Shown here piece by piece: positions 45,243-53,766 of a stretch of DNA of 54,476 nt. The translations under genes were made by a program, and so were the position numbers. Positions within the stretch are counted from its first letter, which is position 1, and each line of letters opens with the position of its first letter. This stretch comes from an uncultured Lachnospiraceae bacterium (GTDB lineage: Bacteria; Bacillota; Clostridia; Lachnospirales; Lachnospiraceae), in NCBI GenBank assembly GCA_947589315.1, contig CANPZE010000018.1:1-54476 (forward strand), written 5' to 3'. The notes beneath the pieces were generated by a model. The model did not search any database and was not told where the DNA came from. It worked only from the letters and a program-made list of their open reading frames with translations.

Positions 45243-46244
45243 TTAGCCGAGTCTGCGTTCTATCTGTTCTAAAATACGCATCAGCATGTATTTCAATTTA
45301 TTTATTTTTTTATATTTCACGGAAGCCAGATCGCACAGCTTCTTATGATCCAACTCTGCGGACCAGTGACGGTTGGCACCATCAATGTACTGATAAAAAT
45401 ATTCCAGATCAAAGAGTTTCAACCATCGTCTGGCAAAAGGCTCGTGCTCTGCGATACACCTTCTTGTCTTCTCCGTCAGAAGAATAATATCTTGCAGGGT
45501 ATCTCCTGATAAAGTAGCATTCATTTCAATGCGGTAACCGGCAAGAATATTCTCAACCTGAATAACGGAGGAACAGAGAATCCCCTGATATATAAAAATA
45601 GTATCCTCATTTGGATAATATTTATCTGCAAAGCCTCCGATCTGTAATGCGATGTCTCTTCGAAAGGTCATTCCTGCAATATTAATATATCTGCCAAAAA
45701 AGAAACTTCTTTTGGTTACATTCTGGTAAGACAGGCTGCCTGGCTCTGCAAATTCAGGAAGTGAATCTGAATCAAAATTGTGAAACCCTACACCAATAAT
45801 GCCTGGGTTATGATTCGCCTGTATGGCTTCCCGCAGCGATCTTAAGCAATAGGGGCTGAGCAGATCATCATCATGCAGCATGACAATGTATTCCCCTCTT
45901 GCCAGATCTACACAGCGGTTCCAATTCCCGCACAGTCCTATATTCTGTTCATTGACAAAATAGGATATTCTATCATCCTGCAATTTTTCCAGCAGATCTC
46001 TAGTCTCTCCGGTCACCCCATCCGGATCATTATTGACCACCAGAATTTCATAATTATCCTCATCAATCTGTCCTAAAGCGCTTTGAACGGACACTTCCAA
46101 GGTGGAGGCTCTTTTGTAAGTTGGTATCATAATAGTAAAATATGGACGCTCCACTTTATTTGAGATAATTTCCTTAGATGCCACATGGGCATATACCGGA
46201 AAATGATCTATCTGTTCATATAGATCAACCGTTTCTGTTTCCAT
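45243..46244 (-). CDS. GT2 family glycosyltransferase
   Basis: 333 residues. An N-terminal extension of about 32 residues precedes the GT-A core (TIMIPTYKRASTLEVSVQSAL), with the metal-binding motif in MLHDDDLLSPY near residue 125 and a catalytic-base region YPNEDTIF. The C-terminus is basic and helical. It lies between the CDP-sugar genes and the flippase, so it could use the CDP-dideoxyhexose, but the donor is not shown by sequence. GAGGTG precedes the ATG. Confidence 0.9.
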   Translation of the reverse strand: METETVDLYEQIDHFPVYAHVASKEIISNKVERPYFTIMIPTYKRASTLEVSVQSALGQIDEDNYEILVVNNDPDGVTGETRDLLEKLQDDRISYFVNEQNIGLCGNWNRCVDLARGEYIVMLHDDDLLSPYCLRSLREAIQANHNPGIIGVGFHNFDSDSLPEFAEPGSLSYQNVTKRSFFFGRYINIAGMTFRRDIALQIGGFADKYYPNEDTIFIYQGILCSSVIQVENILAGYRIEMNATLSGDTLQDIILLTEKTRRCIAEHEPFARRWLKLFDLEYFYQYIDGANRHWSAELDHKKLCDLASVKYKKINKLKYMLMRILEQIERRLG

Positions 46245-46246
46245 CT

Positions 46247-47554
46247 TTACACCTCACCATCTTTCTCCCTCATGCGCAGCCATTGATATGATACGATCGG
46301 CAGAACGATAAAACTCATGATCATCACGCAAAAACTCCCTAATATGATCCCTGCCAGCCGCATATGCATATATTTGGCAAAAAAGACAGACAGGGGAATA
46401 TTCATTACAGCCCCTGCCATAGCAATGGCCGTTGGAATCTTAATATGCCCCACGCCACACAGGAAAGAGGAATAATTATTTGCAAACATTTGGGCTATCA
46501 TATAAATTGCCACAATAAAGATCAGTCCTTTGCCATATTCCAGTCTCCGTCCCAGCCAGATTGCCGCAAAGGGTTCAAACAGAAAGATGCCTGCAACAAC
46601 TCCTGCCGATAACAGGAGCGTGATCCGGTTGATCTTTCTCATGGTATTTTTCATCCAATTCAAGTCATTATTGGCATTGGCAACAGTGTAGGCAGACCAC
46701 ATAGGCATGATGATGATCGCATGTACCTGGACAAACATGTAAAAGCATTTATACGCCATATCATAGGGAGTAACCTCGCTGCTGCCATACAGGCTTGAAA
46801 TCAGAAGGTTATCCGTTGTGTTTAACACCAGGGAACAGATCTGCATAATAAAGAATCCAATCCCCATTGCCAGCAACGGCTTCATGTACTTCAGGTTAAT
46901 AAAGCTTATTTTAGGCCGCAGATACTCACGTTTGCGCGTGATCAAAAAATACAGGATCACATTATCAAACAAGCTTGCCACCCCATACATGACAGCAACT
47001 GCCATAAGATTTTCATGAAGAAACCGGGATAGAATAAATAATATACCAATCTGCAATGCCTGTCCAATAACACCTGTAACACTTGTCAGGCCCGGCTGCT
47101 GTATCGCATAGGCAGAGGTTCTGCTCAAGGCAAGAACAAAATTAACACAGACAAAGAAAACACTGATAAAAATAACAACATTGGTATCCTCACCCCGCGT
47201 ATTCAGCTTAAAAAAGCCGCTTAAATCCAAGAGATTCCAAACCAAGGTAATGATGACGCAAAAACAAACGGATATAATGGAGGTTCCCAGGCAAGCGGTG
47301 GAAACATAAGTTTGAGCGCTTTTATAATCTTCCTTGGCATAAGCCTCTGCTAATTTATTCCTAAGACCGTTTCCAATCCCAATATCAAAATAGTTGATCC
47401 AGGAAACAATGTTTAATATGATCACCCATATCCCATATTTTTCCTGTCCCAAAAAAGAAAGTGCCATCGTGGTATATACCAATGAAAAAACCAGGCTAAT
47501 GGGTTTCATGAACATGGATATCCCGATGTTTTTCACGATACCTTTATCATCCAT
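46247..47554 (-). CDS. Wzx-like polysaccharide flippase
   Basis: 435 residues with about 12-14 TM helices and the MOP-superfamily polysaccharide pattern (KNIGISMFMKPISLVFSLVY at the start, FDIGIGNGLRNKLAEAYAK near residue 55). It should move lipid-linked repeat units across the membrane. The gene overlaps the hexapeptide acyltransferase gene by 8 nt. No obvious Wzy polymerase or initiating glycosyltransferase was recognised in the window. Confidence 0.88.
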   Translation of the reverse strand: MDDKGIVKNIGISMFMKPISLVFSLVYTTMALSFLGQEKYGIWVIILNIVSWINYFDIGIGNGLRNKLAEAYAKEDYKSAQTYVSTACLGTSIISVCFCVIITLVWNLLDLSGFFKLNTRGEDTNVVIFISVFFVCVNFVLALSRTSAYAIQQPGLTSVTGVIGQALQIGILFILSRFLHENLMAVAVMYGVASLFDNVILYFLITRKREYLRPKISFINLKYMKPLLAMGIGFFIMQICSLVLNTTDNLLISSLYGSSEVTPYDMAYKCFYMFVQVHAIIIMPMWSAYTVANANNDLNWMKNTMRKINRITLLLSAGVVAGIFLFEPFAAIWLGRRLEYGKGLIFIVAIYMIAQMFANNYSSFLCGVGHIKIPTAIAMAGAVMNIPLSVFFAKYMHMRLAGIILGSFCVMIMSFIVLPIVSYQWLRMREKDGEV

Positions 47555-48170
47555 TTTCTGTTTTCTCCTGTAATACTTTCAATACATCTGCCGGATTTCC
47601 ACCTACTACGGTCCAGGGCGGAACATCTTTTGTCACCACGCTCCCCGCGCCTACAACGGCGCCCTCGCCAATGGTAACTCCCTTTAATATCTTACAGCCC
47701 GTACCGATCCACGCTTTATCACAAATCTTAATGGGAGCCGACTTTACAACAGACCAGTCTTTATTTTTAATAGGATCGGTTCCAGACATTAGATCCTGAT
47801 ATTCCTGCTCCGTGTCCCTCTTTCTCTCCTCCCAGTCTGTAGAATGGGAATTATGGTCATAAAAGAGACAATCCCAGGCAATGGTCACGTCATTTCCAAT
47901 CTCAATGCTATTAATGGAAATAAACGTGCTTCCCCCGATATGCACCCTGTCACCAATCCGAATATGGCCTAACCCTGTCTCAAAGATATAGGTTCCCGCT
48001 AATACACAATGCTTTCCTGTGGAAAGATATATTTTCGATGCCTCCGGACTCCGCAGATCTACCGTAAATCCTTTGTCATATATTGTTTCCGGACACAAAT
48101 CAACATAGGGCGCGATCCGCTTCATCATATTTTTATGCCGCCAATTTAAAATAAAACTGATAATATCCAT
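47547..48170 (-). CDS. Left-handed beta-helix (hexapeptide) acyltransferase
   Basis: 207 residues with hexapeptide repeats (IRIGDRVHIGGSTFI, IEIGNDVTIAWDC, IGTGCKILKGVTIGEGAVVGAGSVVTKDV) and the catalytic His in FYDHNSHS, a WecD/LacA-like acetyltransferase pattern. An insertion of about 35 residues interrupts the helix after DHNSH. It probably O-acetylates a polysaccharide sugar. GGAGG precedes the ATG. Confidence 0.9.
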   Translation of the reverse strand: MDIISFILNWRHKNMMKRIAPYVDLCPETIYDKGFTVDLRSPEASKIYLSTGKHCVLAGTYIFETGLGHIRIGDRVHIGGSTFISINSIEIGNDVTIAWDCLFYDHNSHSTDWEERKRDTEQEYQDLMSGTDPIKNKDWSVVKSAPIKICDKAWIGTGCKILKGVTIGEGAVVGAGSVVTKDVPPWTVVGGNPADVLKVLQEKTENG

Positions 48171-48232
48171 ATCTGCCTCCGACTGTGTACTTCCGTTGCA
48201 GCTGTAACCTCATTTCTTCTGCAAAGAACCTG

Positions 48233-49138
48233 TCACTGCTTCTTAACCCATTCATAATAATCTCTGAGACCATCCTTCATTTCCATGCTTTTTTTATATC
48301 CCAATTCCCGGATCCGGGAAATATCTGCCCTCCAGTTCAAAGGATCTCCCTCCCGCACGATACCATTGAAGGCTATGTTCTCTCCGCTGATGCCGGCGCA
48401 CTCCGCAAAATACTCCGTTGCCTTACGAATCGTTACTTCCTCCCCGTTTGCCACATTAAATATCATATGACCTGATTGGGTCGTTGCCAGCAGATACAAG
48501 GCCTGTACCACATCATCTACATGGATATAATCCCTGCTTTCCTCTCCTGTTCCAAACATATCCAATCTTCCTGTCTCTCTGGACTTATGAAACATATCCC
48601 AGAAAATCTGTTTTTTTAATCCTTTTCCATAAGCAGAAAAGATCCGGGCAACTTTGACATCCATATTATAATTCTTTGAAAAATATCTGCATATATCCTC
48701 ACACATCACCTTGTGGAGAGCATAGGGCGAAAGTGGATTGCATTCCATATCCTCTGTGATCGGCAGGGTCTTTGGATTGCCATACACTCCGGCGCTGGAT
48801 AAAAATACAAACCGGGTATCCTCTAACTCCAGCTTGTGAAGCCCGAAGAGAAGATGATGGGTCAATGTAACATTCCCTTGATAATCCATCTCCGGATACT
48901 GTACGGATCTGCCCACGTCTGCACTGCCGGCGCAATGAAGCACAATTTCCGGCTGAAAAGCCTTCAACCGGGAGATCAATTCCTCTTCCTTGCCCATATC
49001 TACCTTTTTGACAGCCACGCTGCCATTATCGCCGGATGTCAGATCCCACCCCTCCACCATATCTCCATTGTTACAGAAGATTTCTGTCAGTTTGGACCCG
49101 ATAAAGCCCATTGCTCCTGTTATGAGTACTTTTTTCAT
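48233..49138 (-). CDS. NAD-dependent epimerase/dehydratase (SDR)
   Basis: 301-residue extended SDR: TGAMGFIGSKLTEIF, SSAGVYGNPKTLPITED, SPYALHKVMCEDI (Tyr-Lys pair) and RDYIHVDDVVQALYLL. The pattern fits UDP/CDP-hexose epimerases or reductases, but the substrate is not identifiable. Within this operon it is one of three SDRs that could make or finish a nucleotide sugar. Confidence 0.88.
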   Translation of the reverse strand: MKKVLITGAMGFIGSKLTEIFCNNGDMVEGWDLTSGDNGSVAVKKVDMGKEEELISRLKAFQPEIVLHCAGSADVGRSVQYPEMDYQGNVTLTHHLLFGLHKLELEDTRFVFLSSAGVYGNPKTLPITEDMECNPLSPYALHKVMCEDICRYFSKNYNMDVKVARIFSAYGKGLKKQIFWDMFHKSRETGRLDMFGTGEESRDYIHVDDVVQALYLLATTQSGHMIFNVANGEEVTIRKATEYFAECAGISGENIAFNGIVREGDPLNWRADISRIRELGYKKSMEMKDGLRDYYEWVKKQ

Positions 49139-49163
49139 ATATTACCTCTTTTTCATTTACCAT

Positions 49164-50288
49164 TTAGCAGCCCAGCATCCTGGCAAAGTCTTTGGAATAT
49201 TCCGCGGCCTCTGCATACATATTTGCAATTCCTTTTTCGACAGAGTCTTTGTGATCCCGCTGATTTTCCTGCCGGATCAGTTCTGCCAGCTGCTTTGCGT
49301 CATGGGGATCAAATAAAATACACTTTTCGTTTTTCTGCTCCCTGTGAACCGGGATATCAGAGAGGAGAACGGTCTTGTCCAGCACCTTGGCATCCTCCAC
49401 TACAGTACCCCAGCCTTCAAAAAGGGACGGCTGGACAACATATTCTGCATTTTTCATGATCGCAATCTGTTCTTCCCGCTGGATAAAACCCAGCATCCGG
49501 ATATGGGAAGCAATCTCCGGCATTTCTAAAATCCCCTTTAATTTTTCAATATAATCCGGATGACGGTAATCTGACATTTTCCCGGTAAATACAAAAAGAA
49601 AATCACTGTCGGGATTTTGAGAAAAATAAATCTTCATTGCCTCCAGAACGGCAATATGGTTCTTGTGCTGCCAGAACTGATTCATTACACAGGCATATTT
49701 TCTATTTGTCAGATGATATTTGTTCAAAATAGCAGCTTCATTCTCCCTGGTGATTTTGGAAATGACCGGTTCAATATAGGATACAAACGGCACAATAAAT
49801 ATATTTTCTTTCTCATTGGGATAAAAGGTCTGAAGGTCATTGAAACTATCCCTGCTGCTCAAAACCAATGGTTCCTTTGCTTTCACTGTCTTTTCATATA
49901 TTTTATTTCTCAGAGCAATCTCTTTGCCTGTAAAATACTCTGGCAGACGATTGTGTTGGAAATCCGGTATCCAGCGGATCATGGTGATCCCAAAGGGTCT
50001 GTAATAGTTTCCAAAGCCGCTGAAAACATAATCGCAGTGATATTTCAGACAGAGTGACAGCAGCTTCACTCTACGCACCAGATTATTTTTATATTGGATC
50101 GGTATGATCAGAACATCCTTTTGGAATTCACTGAAAAGAGAAACATTGCTTTCCTCCGTGACCAATATCAATCTGTAATTGCTTGTAATCTTTTTATTTT
50201 GTAAAATAGAGAAGATGATATTTGCACTGTGGTACAGACCACCAATCCAATGATCTCCACCAATGGCTTCAAACAATATGTTTTTCAT
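49164..50288 (-). CDS. GT4 family glycosyltransferase
   Basis: 374 residues of GT-B fold. The C-terminal donor-binding half shows NQFWQHKNHIAVLEAM, LGFIQREEQIAIMKNAEYVVQPSLFEGWGTVVEDAKVL with the family Glu-x7-Glu pattern, then SDIPVHREQ. It transfers a sugar with retention. ATG at 50288 follows AGGAG; the open frame extends to 50330 without a ribosome site. Confidence 0.9.
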   Translation of the reverse strand: MKNILFEAIGGDHWIGGLYHSANIIFSILQNKKITSNYRLILVTEESNVSLFSEFQKDVLIIPIQYKNNLVRRVKLLSLCLKYHCDYVFSGFGNYYRPFGITMIRWIPDFQHNRLPEYFTGKEIALRNKIYEKTVKAKEPLVLSSRDSFNDLQTFYPNEKENIFIVPFVSYIEPVISKITRENEAAILNKYHLTNRKYACVMNQFWQHKNHIAVLEAMKIYFSQNPDSDFLFVFTGKMSDYRHPDYIEKLKGILEMPEIASHIRMLGFIQREEQIAIMKNAEYVVQPSLFEGWGTVVEDAKVLDKTVLLSDIPVHREQKNEKCILFDPHDAKQLAELIRQENQRDHKDSVEKGIANMYAEAAEYSKDFARMLGC

Positions 50289-50393
50289 TGACGTTCCGCT
50301 CCTCTCACTCTTCCCTTTTTCAAAGGACATAAATTTATATTACAAGCTTGAAATCACAACTAACACACATATTTTTTGTTATATCATAAAAGA

Positions 50394-51275
50394 CTACGGT
50401 TTACAAGAGATATTCTCTGCCTCTTTGATCTCCGAAATGCTCTGATAAATTTTCTGCCCCTTTCTTCGCACTTGAAACCGGAGGAGCCTGCCCACAAAAG
50501 CATAGGGCAGATGTTTCAATATCCACTGCTTCACCCCCATGGCAAACAGAGAGAAACGAAGGTTGCCGGGCAGAAATTCCTCCTGCATCAGCCTCTCCTT
50601 AATCTTCACTGTTTCCAAAAAGGATGTTTTAATCTCCACATTAGATACGCCATCCATCGTACATAGGGAGACGATCTGTCCCACCGGCTCCAACCGTTTT
50701 CCTTCCACCTTTGCTCGCAGTAAAACATGAAAGTCTGCCGCACTGCGGTAAGACAGGTCATAATGATATTCTTTTATCAGATCGTCACGAAAGAAACAAG
50801 CTTGATGGCAAAAGGGCATCATAGAAAAATCCTGATGCTGTCCCTTCCACAGAGTATACTCCTTCTTTCCTTTTACAAATTCATATTCACAGACGGAATG
50901 CCCATACAGAATATCCCCGGAATACTCTCTGTTATCAAAAATCTGCTCCAATACCGTGTCATCCCAGAATATATCATCTGCATTCATGTAATTCAGCCAT
51001 CTTCCTGCGGCAGCGTCCGTTGCCTGATTCATGGCATCATAAATACCTCGGTCTTTCTCCACGATATGGCGAAAGGGAATCCCTCTTTTCCGGAATTTCT
51101 CTTCGTATCCCTGTATGATCTGATTGGTGCCATCGGTGGAGCCCCCATCCTTTATAATATATTCAAAATCTGTATAAGTCTGTGCCAGCACTGACTTCAT
51201 TGTCTTTTCAATGACCTTCTCTGCATTAAAACAAATCGTGATCACAGATACTTTTCTATCTCCGTTGGCTTCCAT
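50394..51275 (-). CDS. GT2 family glycosyltransferase
   Basis: 293 residues with a GT-A core: VSVITICFNAEKVIEKTMKS, IIKDGGSTDGTNQII and the DxD-like motif in NYMNADDIFWDD. Sequence pattern resembles WcaA/WfgS-like transferases of capsule loci. ATG at 51275 follows AAGGAG; the frame opens at 51305. The gap of 105 bp to the GT4 gene is AT-rich and holds no other gene. Confidence 0.9.
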   Translation of the reverse strand: MEANGDRKVSVITICFNAEKVIEKTMKSVLAQTYTDFEYIIKDGGSTDGTNQIIQGYEEKFRKRGIPFRHIVEKDRGIYDAMNQATDAAAGRWLNYMNADDIFWDDTVLEQIFDNREYSGDILYGHSVCEYEFVKGKKEYTLWKGQHQDFSMMPFCHQACFFRDDLIKEYHYDLSYRSAADFHVLLRAKVEGKRLEPVGQIVSLCTMDGVSNVEIKTSFLETVKIKERLMQEEFLPGNLRFSLFAMGVKQWILKHLPYAFVGRLLRFQVRRKGQKIYQSISEIKEAENISCKP

Positions 51276-51314
51276 AGAAATTATCTCCTTCCCGGTCAAC
51301 TGCACTGTACATTC

Positions 51315-52142
51315 CTATGACTGATCCATAATCCTTCTTATCTTCTCATCATCCCCCCATATTGCCTTAGAGTCATAGGGACGATCTGGAAATGCTCCAT
51401 ACTCTAACTGTATATCGTAGTTATTCTCTTTTATAAATCGTTCCACTCTCTCTGCCAGTTTTAACGGTCTGCCGGAACAACAATTAATAATCCCATTCAC
51501 TTCCCTTTGCAGCGTAACTGCCGCTACCTGCTGACAGAAATCATCATAATCGATAAAATCATACTGATTTTCCCCTGTCGTAAATGGAAATGTCTTTTTA
51601 CCCTTTTCCACACTCTCCGCAATTTTTGAAAAAATAGAGCAACCGTATTTTGCATTGCCAACGATATAAAACCCCCGAATCCATTGATTCACAAAATCAT
51701 AATCCTTTTGCAATAGCTCTATGCTCTGACGGAGGGCATTTTTAGCAATCCCATATAAAGTCTGGGGATTCGTTGGCGTATTTTCGTTAATGCTTCCCTC
51801 GTAAAAACCCACTTCATGCATACTTCCAAGGGCTGTCACTTGAGAGATCCCTGCCTGTATCATTTTGCTCAGGAAATTATAATGATCTGCCAAATCATTG
51901 ATATGGTTGAGGGAATTATGCTGAAAGCCATCCCGCCATGCTAAATGTAATACTATATCCGGTTTTTCAAATTCATCATAAGGATTTTCTATCTCAAAAA
52001 GGTTACATTTTCTCCGGTCTGCCCTTTCATCGATCCGATCAATGCCGAAGTCAACAGCGATCACCTTCTGTCCTCTGTCCAACAAAGCTCTCACTACACC
52101 TTGTCCAATATAACCATTTGCACCTGTCACTAAAATTTTCAT
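51315..52142 (-). CDS. NAD-dependent epimerase/reductase (SDR)
   Basis: 275-residue extended SDR: TGANGYIGQGVVRALL, HLAWRDGFQHNSLNHIND, catalytic pair in LYGIAKNAL and NQYDFIDYDDFCQQV. It is most like SDRs in polysaccharide loci that modify nucleotide sugars; the substrate is unknown. The gap to the next upstream gene (52143-52245) is AT-rich with no gene. Confidence 0.86.
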   Translation of the reverse strand: MKILVTGANGYIGQGVVRALLDRGQKVIAVDFGIDRIDERADRRKCNLFEIENPYDEFEKPDIVLHLAWRDGFQHNSLNHINDLADHYNFLSKMIQAGISQVTALGSMHEVGFYEGSINENTPTNPQTLYGIAKNALRQSIELLQKDYDFVNQWIRGFYIVGNAKYGCSIFSKIAESVEKGKKTFPFTTGENQYDFIDYDDFCQQVAAVTLQREVNGIINCCSGRPLKLAERVERFIKENNYDIQLEYGAFPDRPYDSKAIWGDDEKIRRIMDQS

Positions 52143-52245
52143 TATATAACTCTCCTATCTGACCGCCGCCCATTCTTTTTGCAAGGTCATATTTTATTAC
52201 TTATTTTAACCGAAACACCTGCCACGATACAATATAAATGATCTT

Positions 52246-53040
52246 TCAAATCTCATTGCTCTTTTCACTGGTTGCATATATTTTATTAACAAGCTTGGCA
52301 ATCCCTTTTGGCCAAAAATCACATAAAATCTCAAAATCTTCCTTCTGCCTGATATTTTCACTTAAATTCTTTGTTGTGGCAGAATCGGGATAAATCCGAT
52401 GAGCCACTAATTGTTTTGGAATGTACACAAATGCTCCCTTCAATTTGGACAGATCCGCAAATGTCTTGTAATCACAGCTATTAATATACTTAGTATCAAA
52501 AGGGGCGTCCCCAACAAGCGCTTTGTTATATGTGACAGACGGACAACAGATCGCATCTCCCAAGGATAGATTACGCCTGCGCACAAATTTACTGTGATAA
52601 AAAATCTTCCAGCCAAGAGGTGCATTCATTATACGTTTAATACGCAAGATCGAATTTTTTGTGACTTTTTCTGTTATACGCAATTCGTAGTAGTCCGTAT
52701 ACAATAAAATAATATTATCACAGCGATTCGCATATTGTAATGTTTTCTCCAGAAAATCACATTCATAATAATCATCCTGATGTGCCACTGTCACCAACTG
52801 GGTCTCAGCATGGTCATATCCATAATTCCAATCAGAGCCTGCTCCTTTTCCGTTAGGATTGACAATCATGGGAATGCTATACTTTTTGCATATTTCTTTT
52901 AAAAAATCATTGGGTGTAGATGTTGACAAAATAATATTGCTTGCCACAGTCTGGTTTTTTAATGATCGTATCGTTTCTTCAATATGCGGATTCTCCTTAT
53001 ATGCACAAACCACAAAGGTATGATCTTTCTCTGTAAACAT
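52246..53040 (-). CDS. GT2-like glycosyltransferase
   Basis: 264 residues. The N-terminus FVVCAYKENPHIEETIRSLK and the metal-binding segment VAHQDDYYECDFLEKT (about residue 80) indicate a GT-A fold, somewhat divergent from classical GT2 members. It is the first gene of the long minus-strand polysaccharide operon, with AAGGAG 6 nt before the ATG and a consensus promoter just upstream. Confidence 0.85.
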   Translation of the reverse strand: MFTEKDHTFVVCAYKENPHIEETIRSLKNQTVASNIILSTSTPNDFLKEICKKYSIPMIVNPNGKGAGSDWNYGYDHAETQLVTVAHQDDYYECDFLEKTLQYANRCDNIILLYTDYYELRITEKVTKNSILRIKRIMNAPLGWKIFYHSKFVRRRNLSLGDAICCPSVTYNKALVGDAPFDTKYINSCDYKTFADLSKLKGAFVYIPKQLVAHRIYPDSATTKNLSENIRQKEDFEILCDFWPKGIAKLVNKIYATSEKSNEI

Positions 53041-53080
53041 AAAACTCCTTTCTGATGGATAGTATTTTTACTCCTTGTAC

Positions 53081-53109
53081 ATTATACATCTATGAAATAC
53101 AATTTTCAA
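53081..53109 (-). promoter_or_regulatory. Strong promoter of the minus-strand polysaccharide operon
   Basis: On the minus strand TTGAAA (53109-53104) and a perfect TATAAT (53086-53081) are separated by 17 bp. The transcript would start about 35-40 nt before the GT2-like gene and could run through twelve genes to 40545, since most gaps are short or overlapping. Between here and 53256 no gene was recognised. Confidence 0.72.
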
Positions 53110-53256
53110 TTGTCATTCTAGGACCTACATATGATTTTATCACATATCACAGAAAGGGCAGATTTCTCTATATTCCTTTGCGAACGCACCGTTTACGAAA
53201 ATCTAAACACGCCCTGTAAACCGAGGTGAAGGAATTCAAATAAAGCTTTCTGCCAC

Positions 53257-53291
53257 GCAAAAAGGCTTCCGAGCATACAATCGGAAGCCTT
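53257..53291 (-). terminator. Rho-independent terminator of the Fic/hypothetical operon
   Basis: On the minus strand AAGGCTTCCGA (53291-53281) and TCGGAAGCCTT (53272-53262) form a perfect 11-bp stem with an 8-nt loop, followed by a T-run ending near 53259. It lies about 45 nt after the hypothetical gene and isolates it from the polysaccharide operon. Confidence 0.82.
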
Positions 53292-53333
53292 GGCTCTACT
53301 ACGTTTTTATTAGTTTGGGTTTCAAGAACACGT

Positions 53334-53657
53334 TCAAACTTCGTCATCTGTTCCATTTTTATTAAACTGTTCCTGTTGATTAATTTGCAGAGCTACTAAT
53401 GCCGAAAGTAGATTTTCGTAATCATTAAGCAAAGATGATGTATAATTATATTTTTCACCATCCCATTCCCAATGCTGATTGTGTTTTCTAGTCGGATTTT
53501 CTTGCCCATAAATAATTAAATTTGTTGCCTGTTCATAACTTTTCTGCTGTATATAATTACCAAACGTCAATGCTCTCTGGACACCTATTCTATGTGTAGC
53601 CTTTGGATTATTATTTTCTCCCGGCAATATATATTTATAATCTTTTTCTTCAATCAT
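53334..53657 (-). CDS. Hypothetical protein
   Basis: 107 residues, hydrophilic and not recognised. It is rich in Asn, Gln and acidic residues (EEKDYKYILPGENNNP, WEWDGEKYNY), with no signal peptide or TM helix. The ATG at 53657 has only a weak ribosome site. It lies 109 nt downstream of the Fic gene on the same strand and ahead of a good terminator, so it is probably the last gene of that transcript. A small partner of the Fic protein is conceivable but not supported by any motif. Confidence 0.55.
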   Translation of the reverse strand: MIEEKDYKYILPGENNNPKATHRIGVQRALTFGNYIQQKSYEQATNLIIYGQENPTRKHNQHWEWDGEKYNYTSSLLNDYENLLSALVALQINQQEQFNKNGTDDEV

Positions 53658-53766
53658 TTTCTATATCTTGTAATAACGTCCATTTTAATGTCAGAGCCTC
53701 CCGATGTTCGCGGAAACAAATCCAGCTGAATCCATCAGAACATATCGTTTTTTTGCTTCGTTCACC
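53658..53766 (-). other. Gap with a possible gene remnant
   Basis: In one minus-strand frame the stretch from the Fic stop reads open without a start codon and ends in FSWICFREHREALTLKWTLL followed by QDIEND and a stop at about 53645. This looks like the C-terminus of a lost gene whose stop overlaps the next ATG. It could also be chance; the frame is only about 37 codons. Confidence 0.25.

Noticed and set aside
53168-53356. 62-codon minus-strand frame after the hypothetical gene
   Set aside because: It spans the strong terminator hairpin at 53262-53291, and its start lies within the end of the preceding gene without a separate ribosome site. A genuine gene is unlikely.
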